Shown here: piece by piece, positions 1 through 10,411 of the stretch | Layout of the letters: every line of letters starts with the position of its first letter | Position numbering within the stretch: the stretch's first letter is position 1 | Source: Mycolicibacterium mucogenicum DSM 44124 | Lineage (GTDB): Bacteria; Actinomycetota; Actinomycetes; Mycobacteriales; Mycobacteriaceae | DNA: 64,000 bases | Reading direction: 5' to 3' | Assembly (NCBI RefSeq): GCF_005670685.2 | Contig: NZ_CP062008.1 | Coordinates: forward strand, 5,766,001 to 5,830,000 | Position numbers and translations under genes: made by a program | Notes under the pieces: model-generated | Seen by the model: only the letters and a program-made list of their open reading frames with translations | Told to the model about the DNA's origin: nothing | Databases searched by the model: none

Positions 1-1547
1 GACGGCGCGGGCAGCGCGGTCGCGCTCTCCAGCACCACCGCGTCCGGGTACTCGGCACGCATGGCGCGCACGTCGGGCAGTGCGGACTCCAGGATGGTGA
101 ACAGGTTGTCCGGCCCAGCGAGGAAGTCGTCCATCGCCCGGTTCTGGATCGCCACCGTCGAATACTCAAGGCACAGAAGGTGTTTCATGGTCGCCTTGAA
201 GTGGCTCGCCACCAGGCCACGGATGTTGCCGTCCCAGTGCAGCGCCGCCACCACGAGGCGGTTGCGCAGGTGGAAGTACGCCTGCCAGTCGATGGCGTCG
301 TCCTTGTCGCTCCACGCCATGTGCCAGATCGCCGCGCCGGGGAGGGTCACCGTCGGGTAGCCGTGCTCGCCCGCGCGCAGGCCGTAGTCCGCGTCGTCCC
401 ACTTGATGAACAGCGGCAGCGGCTGGCCGAGTTCCTCGGCGACCGCGCGCGGGATCATGCACATCCACCAGCCGTTGTAGTCGACGTCGATGCGGCGGTG
501 CAGGATCTTGCTGCGGTACTCCTCCTCGTCGGCGAGGGGATATTTCGCGAAGTTGTGGTCGTACTCGGCGTTGATGGCGTGCGTCCACATGAAGTTCGCC
601 GAATCGACCATCTCACCCATGACGTGCAGGTGCGAGGGCTCCTGCAGGTTGAGCATCTGGCCGCCGACCAGGGTCGGGGTCTTGGCGAACCGGTTGAACG
701 CCAGCGCCCGCAGGATCGAGTCGGGTTCGACGCGGATGTCGTCGTCCATGAACAGAATCTGTTCGCAATCAGTGTGTTTCAGCGCCTCGTACATGACGCG
801 GCTGTAGCCGCCGGAGCCACCGAGGTTCGGCTGGTTGTGGATGGACAACCGGTCGGCCAGCGGGGCCGCGGCCGCCGCGAAGTCGGGGTGGTCCTTGACC
901 TTGTTGGCACCCTGATCGGACACGATGACCGCACCGATCACCTTGTCCACCAACGGATCCGACGTCAGAGCCGCGAGCGCGTTGACCGCGTCCGCCGGGC
1001 GGTTGAAGGTCGGGATACCGACCGTGATGTTCGCGTGGCCCGGCGCTTCCACGGGGGCGTACCACCCGGCGTTGTGCACCGTCACCGCGCTGTCGGTGGT
1101 GATGTCGAACCAGATCCAGCCGCCGTCCTCGAACGGCTCCAGGCCGATCTCGAACTCGACCACGGCCGGCAGACCGTCCTCACCACTGGCGATCTCGCTG
1201 CCGCCCACGGTGATTCGTGCGCCGGTCGCCTTCGACCGGTAGACATCCACACGGGCGCTGCCGGTCAGCTCGACGCGCAGCACCACCGACGTCAGGATCG
1301 TCCAGCGGCGCCAGTAGCTGGCCGGGAACGCGTTGAAGTAGGTGGCGAACGAAACCTCGGACTCCCCACCGATTTCCAGCGTGGTGCGGGTCGGGGCGTG
1401 CGCGCGCCGGGCGTTGGTGGACGACTCCTCGATGTACAGCTTGCGGACGTCGAGGGGCTCACCCGGACGGGGCAGGATGACCCGCGACAGCAGGCTCACC
1501 GCACGGGATTCTCCCGACGCCAACGCGCCGGATGGGATGTCGCTCAT
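1..1547 (-). CDS. glfT2: Galactofuranosyltransferase GlfT2 (C-terminus beyond the window)
   Basis: Polymerising UDP-Galf transferase that builds the galactan of arabinogalactan at the inner face of the membrane. Translation from the ATG at 1547 begins MSDIPSGALAS and then runs LLSRVILPRPGEPLDVRKLY, as in mycobacterial GlfT2. About 515 residues are present of a family length near 640, so the gene runs off the left edge. It shows an N-terminal beta-sandwich region, then a GT-A fold with the metal-binding DDD of ILFMDDDIRV, the catalytic-region motif KWDDADYGLR and the histidine of AIWHMAW. It starts 5 bases after the glf stop, so glf-glfT2 is one operon, as in M. tuberculosis (Rv3809c-Rv3808c). 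Confidence 0.96.
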   Translation of the reverse strand, partial: MSDIPSGALASGESRAVSLLSRVILPRPGEPLDVRKLYIEESSTNARRAHAPTRTTLEIGGESEVSFATYFNAFPASYWRRWTILTSVVLRVELTGSARVDVYRSKATGARITVGGSEIASGEDGLPAVVEFEIGLEPFEDGGWIWFDITTDSAVTVHNAGWYAPVEAPGHANITVGIPTFNRPADAVNALAALTSDPLVDKVIGAVIVSDQGANKVKDHPDFAAAAAPLADRLSIHNQPNLGGSGGYSRVMYEALKHTDCEQILFMDDDIRVEPDSILRALAFNRFAKTPTLVGGQMLNLQEPSHLHVMGEMVDSANFMWTHAINAEYDHNFAKYPLADEEEYRSKILHRRIDVDYNGWWMCMIPRAVAEELGQPLPLFIKWDDADYGLRAGEHGYPTVTLPGAAIWHMAWSDKDDAIDWQAYFHLRNRLVVAALHWDGNIRGLVASHFKATMKHLLCLEYSTVAIQNRAMDDFLAGPDNLFTILESALPDVRAMRAEYPDAVVLESATALPAP

Positions 1548-1552
1548 GGTCT

Positions 1553-2983
<1,431 letters not shown>

Positions 2984-3982
2984 GTGCCTAACCGACGTCG
3001 ACGCAAGCTCTCGACAGCCATGAGCGCAGTCGCCGCCGTGGCCGTCGCAAGTCCGATCGCACTCGTGGCGGTCGCCGAGATGACCCCGGCAAACCCGACT
3101 CCGCAGCACCGGGAATTCGTCCAGGCCGCGCTCGTGACCGACCTGCCCAACGAGGTCATGTCCGCGCTGTCCCAGGGCCTGTCCCAGTTCGGCGTCAACC
3201 TGCCGAACCTCATGGGCGGAGCCGCGAGCTCCCCCAGCCCGCTGACCGGCGGCCTGACCCCGCAGACCGGCCTGACCCCCGGCCTGGGCACCACCCCCGG
3301 CCTGACGCCGCCGGCCGGCCTGACGCCGGCGGGTGGACTCACTCCGCCGGCCGGCCTGACCCCGGGCCTGGGCACCACCCCGTCGACCGGGCTCACCACG
3401 CCGTCGACCGGGCTGACCGCACCGGGCCTGACCCCACCGACCGGGGCGACCGCACCCGGCCTGACCCCGCCGGCCGGTCTGGGCGCCACCAGCCCGTCGT
3501 CGCTGACCCCGGGCCTGGGTGGCCTGCCCAGCGCCGGTCTGACGACCCAGGGCGCGACCCTCCCGAGCGTGAGCACGCCCGGGCTGACCGCTCCCGGCCT
3601 GAACGCCACGGGTCTGACGACGCCGTCGATCAGCGCGAACCCGGCCGGACTCGGTGCTGCCGGTATGCCGATGACCGATCCCAACGCGAGCCTGGGCCTC
3701 GGCCCCGGCCAGGGCCTCGGTGGCAGCTACCCGATCCTCGGTGACCCGTCGGTCGGACTGGGCGGCGGCGATGGCCTCGGCCTCGGCGCGGCCCCGAGCA
3801 GCGGTGGCGGCGGTCTGATCAGCGACCTGACCAGCGCGGCCAACCAGCTGGGTGCGACCCAGGCGATCGATCTGCTGAAGGGCATGGTCGTGCCGGCCAT
3901 CACCTCAGCGGTGAAGTCCGCTCAGGCCGCCCCCGCGGCAGCCGCCGCGGCCGCACCCGCAGTGGCCGCTCCCGCGGTCTGA
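2984..3982 (+). CDS. erp: Exported repetitive protein Erp (PirG)
   Basis: Secreted, cell-surface-associated protein of mycobacteria, involved in envelope integrity and virulence in pathogenic species. Starting at the GTG at 2984 (GAGGAG 6 bases upstream), the 332-residue product begins MPNRRRRKLSTAMSAVAAVA, a signal peptide with an Arg/Lys-rich n-region like M. tuberculosis Erp. It continues with the conserved block TDLPNEVMSALSQGLSQFG. The middle is an imperfect Pro-Gly-Leu-Thr repeat domain. The C-terminal part has the conserved ATQAIDLLKGMVVPAI segment and an Ala-rich tail. An open reading frame extends far upstream in this frame, but only this start fits the homolog. Confidence 0.95.
   Translation: MPNRRRRKLSTAMSAVAAVAVASPIALVAVAEMTPANPTPQHREFVQAALVTDLPNEVMSALSQGLSQFGVNLPNLMGGAASSPSPLTGGLTPQTGLTPGLGTTPGLTPPAGLTPAGGLTPPAGLTPGLGTTPSTGLTTPSTGLTAPGLTPPTGATAPGLTPPAGLGATSPSSLTPGLGGLPSAGLTTQGATLPSVSTPGLTAPGLNATGLTTPSISANPAGLGAAGMPMTDPNASLGLGPGQGLGGSYPILGDPSVGLGGGDGLGLGAAPSSGGGGLISDLTSAANQLGATQAIDLLKGMVVPAITSAVKSAQAAPAAAAAAAPAVAAPAV
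3235..3640 (+). repeat. PGLT-type tandem repeats within erp
   Basis: Degenerate tandem units encoding Gly-Leu-Thr-Pro/Thr-Pro-Gly variations (GLTPQT, GLTPGLGTT, PGLTPPA, GLTTPST and similar). Repeat number and sequence in this domain are known to vary between mycobacterial species. The units here are less regular than the PGLTS units of M. tuberculosis Erp. Confidence 0.85.
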
Positions 3983-4019
3983 CATCCGTCACACACAACT
4001 GAAGACCTGTAACCGAGAC

Positions 4020-4052
4020 GGCACCGCAGAAGCCCCAAGGCTCTGCGGTGCC
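4020..4052. terminator. Hairpin terminator after erp
   Basis: A perfect 11-base-pair stem: GGCACCGCAGA (4020-4030) pairs with TCTGCGGTGCC (4042-4052) around an 11-base loop. It lies 37 bases after the erp stop. There is no U-run, which is usual for mycobacterial intrinsic terminators. Confidence 0.7.
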
Positions 4053-4137
4053 GTTGCGGCGTCTTGCAGAGAATTGACAGCACAGTAATCCGTGTCGAAA
4101 CACGGGTAACACCTGACACATACGTAACATTCGCGCT

Positions 4138-5754
4138 GTGCCGCGCCGTCGTCCCGCACCGTCAATACTGTTGTCCGCCCTGGCGGCGACCGTCGTGATG
4201 GTGCCGTTGGCCGTGAGCGGCATCCCGGGCATCCCCGGTCTGACGGACGACAAGCCGTCGGCGCCCGAGCTCCGCACGCAGCCACTGGCCGGCGTCGGTG
4301 GCGGACAGACCGTCCGGGAAATCCACCAGGACACTCCTTTCTCTTTGGTCGCGCTCACCGCGTCCGACTTCACCGGAACCTCGGCCCGGGTACGCGCCCA
4401 GAAGGCCGACGGATCCTGGGGCCCGTGGTACGAGGTCGAGGCGCCCGACGGCGTCGGGGAAGCGCATGCCACCACGCGCGGCACCGAGCCCGTGTTCGTC
4501 GGCCGCACCAACACCGTCCAGATCGCGGTCACCCGGCCCGCCGAAGCCGCCGCCACGCCACCCGCCGGCGACCGGCCGCAGGGTCCTGGCCTCGGGTACC
4601 GCCCCGTCGACGTCGAAAAGCCGTTGGGCCCCAGCATGAAGGCAGTGCTCATCAGCCCGCCGGAGGCACCGGCCGACGTGCAGTTCCAGCCGACCGCGGT
4701 GTCGGCGCCGAACCAGCCGCCGAACATCATCAGCCGGGCCCAGTGGGGCGCCAACGAGAGCGTTCGCTGCGGGCAACCGGTCTACGACCCGGGTGTGCGG
4801 GCGGCCATCGTGCACCACACCGCCGGCAGCAACGACTACGCGCCCGAGGATTCCGCGGGCATCGTCCGGTCGATCTACGAGTACCACACCCGCGAATTGG
4901 GTTGGTGCGACATCGCTTACAACGCGCTGGTCGACAAGTACGGGCAGGTCTTCGAGGGCCGGTTCGGCGGCATGACGCGCCCCGTCGAGGGCTCACATAC
5001 CGGCGGCTTCAACGTCGACACCTGGGGCGTGGCCATGCTCGGTGACTTCGACGCCGTGCCCCCGACCCCATTGCAGCTCAAGATGACCGGCCGGCTCATC
5101 GGCTGGCGGCTGAGCCTGGACCACGTCAACCCCCTCGGCAGCGTGGTGCTGACATCGGGCGGCGGCTCGTTCACTCACTTCCCCGCCGGCGCGACGCCGA
5201 CGCTGCCGACGATCTTCACCCACCGCGACGTCGGCAACACCGACTGCCCGGGCAACGCCGCCTACGCCGCCATGGGCGAATTGCGGGACATCGCAGCCTC
5301 TTTCACCGCCCCGCCCGGCGCCCTGAGCGCGATGGACATGCTGCGCGGCGGAGCCATCTTCGACAAGTGGCAGGCAATGGGCGGCGCGTCCGGCCCGCTC
5401 GGCGTCGCCACCTCACCGGAGGCCGCGGCCGACGGCCACACCCGCTACGCGACGTTCGACCACGGCGCCATGTACTGGTCACCGGCCACCGGCGCGCAGC
5501 CGCTCACCGGGGCGCTCTACGACGCCTGGGGCGCACTGGGTTTCGAACGCGGCGCCCTCGGACTGCCGACCAGCGGCGAAATCGCCGAACCGCAGTGGAT
5601 CGTGCAGAATTTCCAGCACGGCACCCTCAACTTCGACCGCGAGAACGGCGCCGTGACGCGTGTCATCGACGGTGTGCCACAAGAACTTCCACCGCCGCCG
5701 AAGCAGGAGCCGGTGCAGCTCGAGCGGTTCAGCCGGATCGAGATGCAGAGCTAA
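4138..5754 (+). CDS. Secreted N-acetylmuramoyl-L-alanine amidase with LGFP repeats (Rv3811-like)
   Basis: Predicted peptidoglycan amidase acting outside the membrane. The 538-residue product starts at GTG 4138 with MPRRRPAPSILLSALAATVV, a signal peptide. A type-2 amidase/PGRP-like domain lies near residues 195-390. Visible elements are RAQWGANESVRC, the zinc-ligand segment IVHHTAGSNDY, a central EGRFGG and THRDVGNTDCPGN, which together give the His/His/Cys zinc site. The C-terminus holds LGFP-type repeats (GGASGPLGVATSPEA, WGALGFERGALGLPTSGE), which in corynebacteria and mycobacteria associate proteins with the mycolyl envelope. Position next to erp matches M. tuberculosis. Confidence 0.92.
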   Translation: MPRRRPAPSILLSALAATVVMVPLAVSGIPGIPGLTDDKPSAPELRTQPLAGVGGGQTVREIHQDTPFSLVALTASDFTGTSARVRAQKADGSWGPWYEVEAPDGVGEAHATTRGTEPVFVGRTNTVQIAVTRPAEAAATPPAGDRPQGPGLGYRPVDVEKPLGPSMKAVLISPPEAPADVQFQPTAVSAPNQPPNIISRAQWGANESVRCGQPVYDPGVRAAIVHHTAGSNDYAPEDSAGIVRSIYEYHTRELGWCDIAYNALVDKYGQVFEGRFGGMTRPVEGSHTGGFNVDTWGVAMLGDFDAVPPTPLQLKMTGRLIGWRLSLDHVNPLGSVVLTSGGGSFTHFPAGATPTLPTIFTHRDVGNTDCPGNAAYAAMGELRDIAASFTAPPGALSAMDMLRGGAIFDKWQAMGGASGPLGVATSPEAAADGHTRYATFDHGAMYWSPATGAQPLTGALYDAWGALGFERGALGLPTSGEIAEPQWIVQNFQHGTLNFDRENGAVTRVIDGVPQELPPPPKQEPVQLERFSRIEMQS

Positions 5755-5764
5755 CGGGCTCGGG

Positions 5765-6580
5765 CTAGAGCCACCAGCGTTCGAGCACCCGGGCCACCCC
5801 GTCGTCGCTGTTGGTCGTGGTGACCTCGTCAGCGGCCGCCAGGGCCTCCGGATGCGCATTGCCCATCGCCACGCCCAGTCCGGCCCAGGCCAGCATCGGG
5901 ATGTCGTTGGGCATGTCGCCGAAGGTCACGACGTCCTCGGCCGTCAGACCCAACGGGCGGATGACCTCGGCGACCCCCGTCGCCTTGCTGATGCCCAGCG
6001 GCACCACCTCGATGAGCCCGTTGTTGGTCGAATAGGTCAGGTCGCCCGTGACGCCGATGTGCGGCGCCAGCGCCGCGGCCAGATCGGCGCTGTGCGCGCC
6101 CGCCTTGCGGATCAACAGCTTCACCGCCGGCACGCTGAGCATGTCCTCGACCGAGACCTCGGTGTTGTCCGGGTTGTGCCAGGCATGCTCGTAGCCCGGT
6201 GAACTCGCGAACTGCGGCATGGACTCGTCGAACGCGGTGCGGCCCACCCGTTCGACCGCCAGCCCGACACCCGGGATCACCCGGGTCGCGATCTCGGCCA
6301 ACTCGCCCAACGCATCCGGGCTGAGGGTGTGGGCCGAGACGATCCGGTCGGTCGCCGAGTCGTAGAGCACCGCGCCGTTGGCGCACACCGCCATCGGCGC
6401 GAGTCCCAAGGCGTCGACGACCGGTGGAATCCAGCGCGGCGGCCGGCCGGTGGCGAGCACGAACTTCGCGCCGTTCGCGACGGCGGCCTGCACGGCGGCG
6501 CGGGTCCGCGGCGTCACCCGCTCATGGGTGTCGAGCAGCGTGCCGTCGACGTCGGTGGCAATGAGTGCGGGCAGCATCAC
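5765..6580 (-). CDS. Cof-type HAD-superfamily hydrolase (Rv3813c-like)
   Basis: Cytosolic haloacid-dehalogenase-fold phosphatase; substrate not determinable from sequence. Motif I is DVDGTLLDT near residue 10, motif II VLATGRPP near residue 40, and motif III/IV FGDMPNDIPMLAWAG near residue 215. The inserted cap domain between them is typical of the Cof/IIB group. Start may be the GTG at 6580 or the ATG at 6577. With the GTG it overlaps the stop of the upstream acyltransferase by 4 bases, so the three genes 8092-5765 look translationally coupled. Confidence 0.88.
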   Translation of the reverse strand: MMLPALIATDVDGTLLDTHERVTPRTRAAVQAAVANGAKFVLATGRPPRWIPPVVDALGLAPMAVCANGAVLYDSATDRIVSAHTLSPDALGELAEIATRVIPGVGLAVERVGRTAFDESMPQFASSPGYEHAWHNPDNTEVSVEDMLSVPAVKLLIRKAGAHSADLAAALAPHIGVTGDLTYSTNNGLIEVVPLGISKATGVAEVIRPLGLTAEDVVTFGDMPNDIPMLAWAGLGVAMGNAHPEALAAADEVTTTNSDDGVARVLERWWL

Positions 6581-7314
6581 CGGCCCCCAGCTGCCCGGCG
6601 GGCCCGCTCGGCCTTCTCCAGCACTTCGGCCTCCTCGGGCGTCGGGGCGCCGCCGCCCAAGCGGCTCGGCACCCAGTACTCACCCGCCGGATGCGGGTAC
6701 TCCTCCTGCACAGCGTGCAGCTGCTCGGTCATCGTCTGCTGCAGCGTCGCCATCAGCTGCGCGACGGGACCGTTCGCCTCGATCGGTGCGCCCACCCGAA
6801 CGATGACCGGAATCTTCTTGCGGCCCAACCGTTTCGGGTGGTCCTTGGTCCACATCCGGTGCACGCCCCAGACGATCACCGGGATGATCGGCACCTGCGC
6901 GTCGAGCGCCATCCGCGCCACGCCGGTCTTGAACTCCTTGAGTTCGAAGCTGCGGCTGATCGTGGCCTCGGGATACACCCCGACCAGTTCCCCGGCGCGC
7001 AGCCGCTCCACGGCGATGGGATACGCGTCGCCACCGGAGCTGCGGTCGACGGGGATGAGCCCGGCCCGCTTGACCAGGAAATTGCCCATCGGCACCTGCT
7101 GCACCTCGGCCTTGAGCATGAAGCGGACCCGGCGCCGCCGATGCGTGGCAGCCAGCCCGGCCGGCAGGAAGTCGACGTACGCGGTGTGGTTGATCGCGAT
7201 CACCGCACCACCGGTATCCGGAATGTGTTCCAGCCCTTGGTAAGTGATCCGGGTTCCCGTGGCGGCGACGGCCGCCTTGGCGGCAATCTCGATGCCGCGG
7301 AAAACTGGCTCCAT
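6577..7314 (-). CDS. 1-acyl-sn-glycerol-3-phosphate acyltransferase family protein (first of two)
   Basis: PlsC-family O-acyltransferase, probably membrane-associated, acylating a glycerophospholipid precursor. The ATG at 7314 (MEPVFRGIEIAAKA) aligns with the start of the neighbouring paralog (MEPVYGTVIKLART), so a longer upstream reading was discarded. Motifs: the catalytic NHTAYVDF (HX4D) near residue 40, FPVK-region VKRAGLIPVDR, and YPEATISRSFEL (EGTR-like glycerophosphate-binding block). 245 residues, typical of the family. It begins 4 bases after the paralog's stop; in M. tuberculosis Rv3814c-Rv3816c is a comparable run of such genes. Confidence 0.9.
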   Translation of the reverse strand: MEPVFRGIEIAAKAAVAATGTRITYQGLEHIPDTGGAVIAINHTAYVDFLPAGLAATHRRRRVRFMLKAEVQQVPMGNFLVKRAGLIPVDRSSGGDAYPIAVERLRAGELVGVYPEATISRSFELKEFKTGVARMALDAQVPIIPVIVWGVHRMWTKDHPKRLGRKKIPVIVRVGAPIEANGPVAQLMATLQQTMTEQLHAVQEEYPHPAGEYWVPSRLGGGAPTPEEAEVLEKAERARRAAGGR

Positions 7315-7318
7315 GGCG

Positions 7319-8092
7319 CTACTCCGGCGCACCTTCCGCCTGCCGCGCCGCCCGACGTGCCGCTTTCTCGCGGGCTTCGTCGAGGTCCATCTGGTCGGCC
7401 TCGGCCAGCGTCGGCGCCCCACCACCCAGCCGGTGCGGCACCCAGAACTCGCCTGCGGGATGTTCGGGATAGCGGTCCTGGACTTCCGACAGCAGGTGCT
7501 GCATGCGGGCGTGCAGCAGCGCCGTCAGCTCGGCGGCGGGCAACGTCGGGTAGATGGGCTCACCGACGTGGATGAAGATGGGCACCTTGGGACGACGCAT
7601 GTTGCGCGGATGACCCTTGGTCCAGATCCGCTGGGCACCCCAGATGATGTGCGGGACGATCGGCACGTCGGCCTCGATGGCCATGCGGGCCGCGCCCGAC
7701 TTGAACGCCTTGATCTCGAAACTGCGGCTGATGGTGGCCTCGGGATAGACGCCGACGAGCTCGCCCGCCTTGAGTTGCTTGACCGCCTCGGCGTAGGACT
7801 CGGCGCCGCTGCCACGGTCGACGGCGATGTGGCGCATCTTGCGCATCAGCCAGCCGCCGTACTTGTTGTCGAAGACTTCCTTCTTCGCCATGAACCGCAC
7901 CTTGCGGCCGCGCTTCTGCATGACGGCGGGCAGCCCGGCGAACGTGAAGTCGAAGTAGCTGGTGTGGTTGATCGCGACCACGGCGCCGCCACTGACCGGC
8001 AGGTTCTCCGCGCCTGTCACGGTGAATTTCAGACCCTGCGCCCGCCACACCGTGCGCGCCAGCTTGATCACGGTGCCATATACCGGTTCCAC
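7319..8092 (-). CDS. 1-acyl-sn-glycerol-3-phosphate acyltransferase family protein (second)
   Basis: Paralog of the preceding acyltransferase gene. The catalytic motif is NHTSYFDF, followed by RHIAVDRGSG and the block YPEATISRSFEIK that is almost identical in both proteins. The C-terminus carries the shared signature PHRLGGGAPTLAEADQMD. GTG start at 8092 gives 257 residues. It heads the operon that continues to the second acyltransferase and the HAD phosphatase, suggesting a linked role in phospholipid or acylglycerol metabolism (inference). The two copies most likely arose by tandem duplication. Confidence 0.9.
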   Translation of the reverse strand: MEPVYGTVIKLARTVWRAQGLKFTVTGAENLPVSGGAVVAINHTSYFDFTFAGLPAVMQKRGRKVRFMAKKEVFDNKYGGWLMRKMRHIAVDRGSGAESYAEAVKQLKAGELVGVYPEATISRSFEIKAFKSGAARMAIEADVPIVPHIIWGAQRIWTKGHPRNMRRPKVPIFIHVGEPIYPTLPAAELTALLHARMQHLLSEVQDRYPEHPAGEFWVPHRLGGGAPTLAEADQMDLDEAREKAARRAARQAEGAPE

Positions 8093-8144
8093 GGGGATCA
8101 GCCTAGTGCGGACCGTCGGTACCGGGCGTGGAAAGGTCGGTCAG

Positions 8145-8822
8145 GTGACGTTTCCCAGCGGCCCCGTCCCTGTTCCCGACGTCGTCGACACACTGGCCGC
8201 CGGCCGTCCCGTGTCCGCGGTCTGGGAGAACGAACTCGGCGGCGTCACGTTCGCCATCGGCGCCGGCGCCGAGTACGTGAAGACCTATCCCGCCGAGCAC
8301 GCGCCGCTGCTGATCGACGAGGCCGTCCGGCTGCGCTGGGCGGGTCGGTACATCGCCGTCCCGCACGTGCTGGGCGAGGGCCCGGGCTGGCTGCACACCG
8401 CGGGCCTGCCCGGGCGCTCCGCCGTCGACCCACTGTGGTCCGACGATCCCGAGACCGCGGCGCGCGCGATCGGCGCCGGCCTGCGGGCCATGCACGACGC
8501 GTTGCCCGTCGCGGACTGCCCGTTCGGTCGGCCCTCCTGGGTCTCCGACGTCCCAGACCCGGACCGGCTCGTGGTCTGCCACGGCGACGCCTGCTCGCCG
8601 AACACCCTGCTGAGCGACGACGGCGTGTTCGTCGGGCACGTCGACATCGGAGACCTCGGGGTGGCCGACCGGTGGGCCGACCTGGCGATCGCCACCATGT
8701 CCCTGGACTGGAACTACCCCGGCAACTACGAGGCCGCCCTGCTGGACGCCTACGGGGTGGCGCGGGACGACGAACGCATCGACTACTACCGCTCGCTCTG
8801 GGACGCTCCGGAATCCGGCTAG
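8145..8822 (+). CDS. Phosphotransferase of the aminoglycoside phosphotransferase fold (Rv3817-like)
   Basis: Small APH-type kinase-fold protein. Key residues: the Brenner motif VVCHGDACSPNTLL (catalytic HxDxxxxN form) and the metal-binding aspartate of GHVDIGDLGVADRWADLA. The APH family includes drug kinases, but the mycobacterial member at this position is a conserved backbone gene with unknown substrate, so resistance should not be assumed. The GTG at 8145, preceded by GGAAAGG-type Shine-Dalgarno sequence, gives 225 residues, short for the family because of a reduced N-lobe. Divergent from the acyltransferase operon. Confidence 0.8.
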   Translation: MTFPSGPVPVPDVVDTLAAGRPVSAVWENELGGVTFAIGAGAEYVKTYPAEHAPLLIDEAVRLRWAGRYIAVPHVLGEGPGWLHTAGLPGRSAVDPLWSDDPETAARAIGAGLRAMHDALPVADCPFGRPSWVSDVPDPDRLVVCHGDACSPNTLLSDDGVFVGHVDIGDLGVADRWADLAIATMSLDWNYPGNYEAALLDAYGVARDDERIDYYRSLWDAPESG

Positions 8823-8860
8823 ACTCGCTGGCGAACTCGTCACCGCCAAAAGGGGCATTA

Positions 8861-10411
8861 GTGCAGGTCACAAGCGTTGGACACGCCGGATTCCGGATCG
8901 ATACCGCCGCGGGCAGCATTCTCTGCGACCCGTGGGTGAACCCGGCCTACTTCGCGTCGTGGTTCCCGTTCCCCGACAACAGCCAATTGGACTGGGACAC
9001 GCTCGGCGACTGCGACTACCTGTACGTCAGCCACCTGCACAAGGACCACTTCGATCCGGAGCACCTGCGCGCCCACGTCAACAAGAACGCGACGGTGCTG
9101 CTGCCCGACTACCCGGTGCCGGACCTGCGTCGTGAACTCGAGGCGCTCGGCTTCCACACGTTCTTCGAGACCACCGATTCGGTGAAGCACCGCGTCAGCG
9201 GGCCCAAGGGTGACCTGGACGTCATGATCATCGCCCTGCGCGCCCCGGCCGACGGCCCGATCGGCGACTCGGGGCTCGTGGTGTCCGACGGTGAGACCGT
9301 CGCGTTCAACATGAACGACGCCCGCCCGATCGACCTGGACATGGTGGCCACCGAGTTCGGCGACGTCGACGTGCACATGCTGCAGTACTCGGGCGCCATC
9401 TGGTACCCGATGGTCTACGACATGCCGACCCGCGCCAAGGAGGCCTTCGGCACCCAGAAGCGGCAACGGCAGATGGACCGCTGTCGCCAGTACATCGCGC
9501 AGGTGGGCGCCACCTGGGTGGTGCCGTCGGCCGGCCCGCCCTGCTTCCTGGATCCCGAATTGCGTTGGCTCAACGACGATCACGACGATCCGGCCAACAT
9601 CTTCCCCGACCAGGCGGTATTCCTGGACCAGCTGCGCAGCCACGGCCACGACGGCGGCCTGCTGATGATTCCCGGCACGGTGGCGACGTTCACCGGGTCG
9701 GCGCTCGACTCGCTCGTGCACCCGATTCCGGACGCCGAGGCCGAGGCGATCTTCACGACCGGCAAGGCTGACTACATCGAGGCCTACGCGCAGCGCATGG
9801 CACCGGCGCTCGCTGCCGAAAAGGCTTCGTGGGCACCGGCTTCCGGCGATTCGCTGCTGGAGCCGCTGCGCGCCAAGTTCGAGCCGATCATGGTGCAGAG
9901 CGACCAGATCTGCGACGGCATCGGCTATCCCGTCGAGCTGCGGATCGGCAGCGAGACCGTGGTGCTGGACTTCCCGAAACGGGCTGTGCGGGAAGCGATT
10001 CCGGACGAGAAGTTCCGCTACGGCTTCGGCATCGCACCCGAACTGGTGCGCACCGTGCTGCGCGACGACGAGCCGGACTGGGTCAACACCATCTTCCTGT
10101 CCACCCGCTTCCAGGCGTGGCGCGTCGGCGGTTACAACGAGTACCTGTACACGTTCTTCAAGTGCCTGACCGACGAACGCATTGCCTACGCCGACGGCTG
10201 GTTCGCCGAGGCGCACGACACGTCGGCGTCAATCGATATGGGCGGCTACGAGATTCAGCGCCGGTGCCCGCACCTGAAGGCCGACCTGTCGAAGTTCGGC
10301 ATCGTCGAGGGCAACACACTGACCTGCAACCTGCACGGGTGGCAGTGGAACCTGGACAACGGCCGCTGCCTGACCTCCAAGGGTCATGAGTTGCGGAGCA
10401 CCAAGCGGTGA
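8861..10411 (+). CDS. Metallo-beta-lactamase-fold / Rieske [2Fe-2S] fusion protein (Rv3818-like)
   Basis: A 516-residue cytosolic protein; the GTG at 8861 follows an AAAAGGGG Shine-Dalgarno. The N-terminal half is an UlaG-like metallo-beta-lactamase domain with HLHKDH at residues 58-63. The extreme C-terminus is a Rieske domain: C469-P-H471 and C489-x2-H492 are the cluster ligands. The combination recalls CMP-N-acetylneuraminate hydroxylase, which also pairs the two folds, although there the Rieske domain is N-terminal. The length equals the M. tuberculosis Rv3818 product as I remember it. Reaction unknown. The next gene overlaps its stop by 4 bases. Confidence 0.88.
   Translation: MQVTSVGHAGFRIDTAAGSILCDPWVNPAYFASWFPFPDNSQLDWDTLGDCDYLYVSHLHKDHFDPEHLRAHVNKNATVLLPDYPVPDLRRELEALGFHTFFETTDSVKHRVSGPKGDLDVMIIALRAPADGPIGDSGLVVSDGETVAFNMNDARPIDLDMVATEFGDVDVHMLQYSGAIWYPMVYDMPTRAKEAFGTQKRQRQMDRCRQYIAQVGATWVVPSAGPPCFLDPELRWLNDDHDDPANIFPDQAVFLDQLRSHGHDGGLLMIPGTVATFTGSALDSLVHPIPDAEAEAIFTTGKADYIEAYAQRMAPALAAEKASWAPASGDSLLEPLRAKFEPIMVQSDQICDGIGYPVELRIGSETVVLDFPKRAVREAIPDEKFRYGFGIAPELVRTVLRDDEPDWVNTIFLSTRFQAWRVGGYNEYLYTFFKCLTDERIAYADGWFAEAHDTSASIDMGGYEIQRRCPHLKADLSKFGIVEGNTLTCNLHGWQWNLDNGRCLTSKGHELRSTKR

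Noticed and set aside
8145..8822. Aminoglycoside resistance kinase
   Set aside because: APH fold is present, but the gene is a conserved backbone locus with a reduced N-lobe; resistance cannot be inferred.
7244..8860. Long upstream extension of the Rieske protein frame
   Set aside because: It overlaps the acyltransferase and kinase genes; the start at 8861 fits the metallo-beta-lactamase domain.
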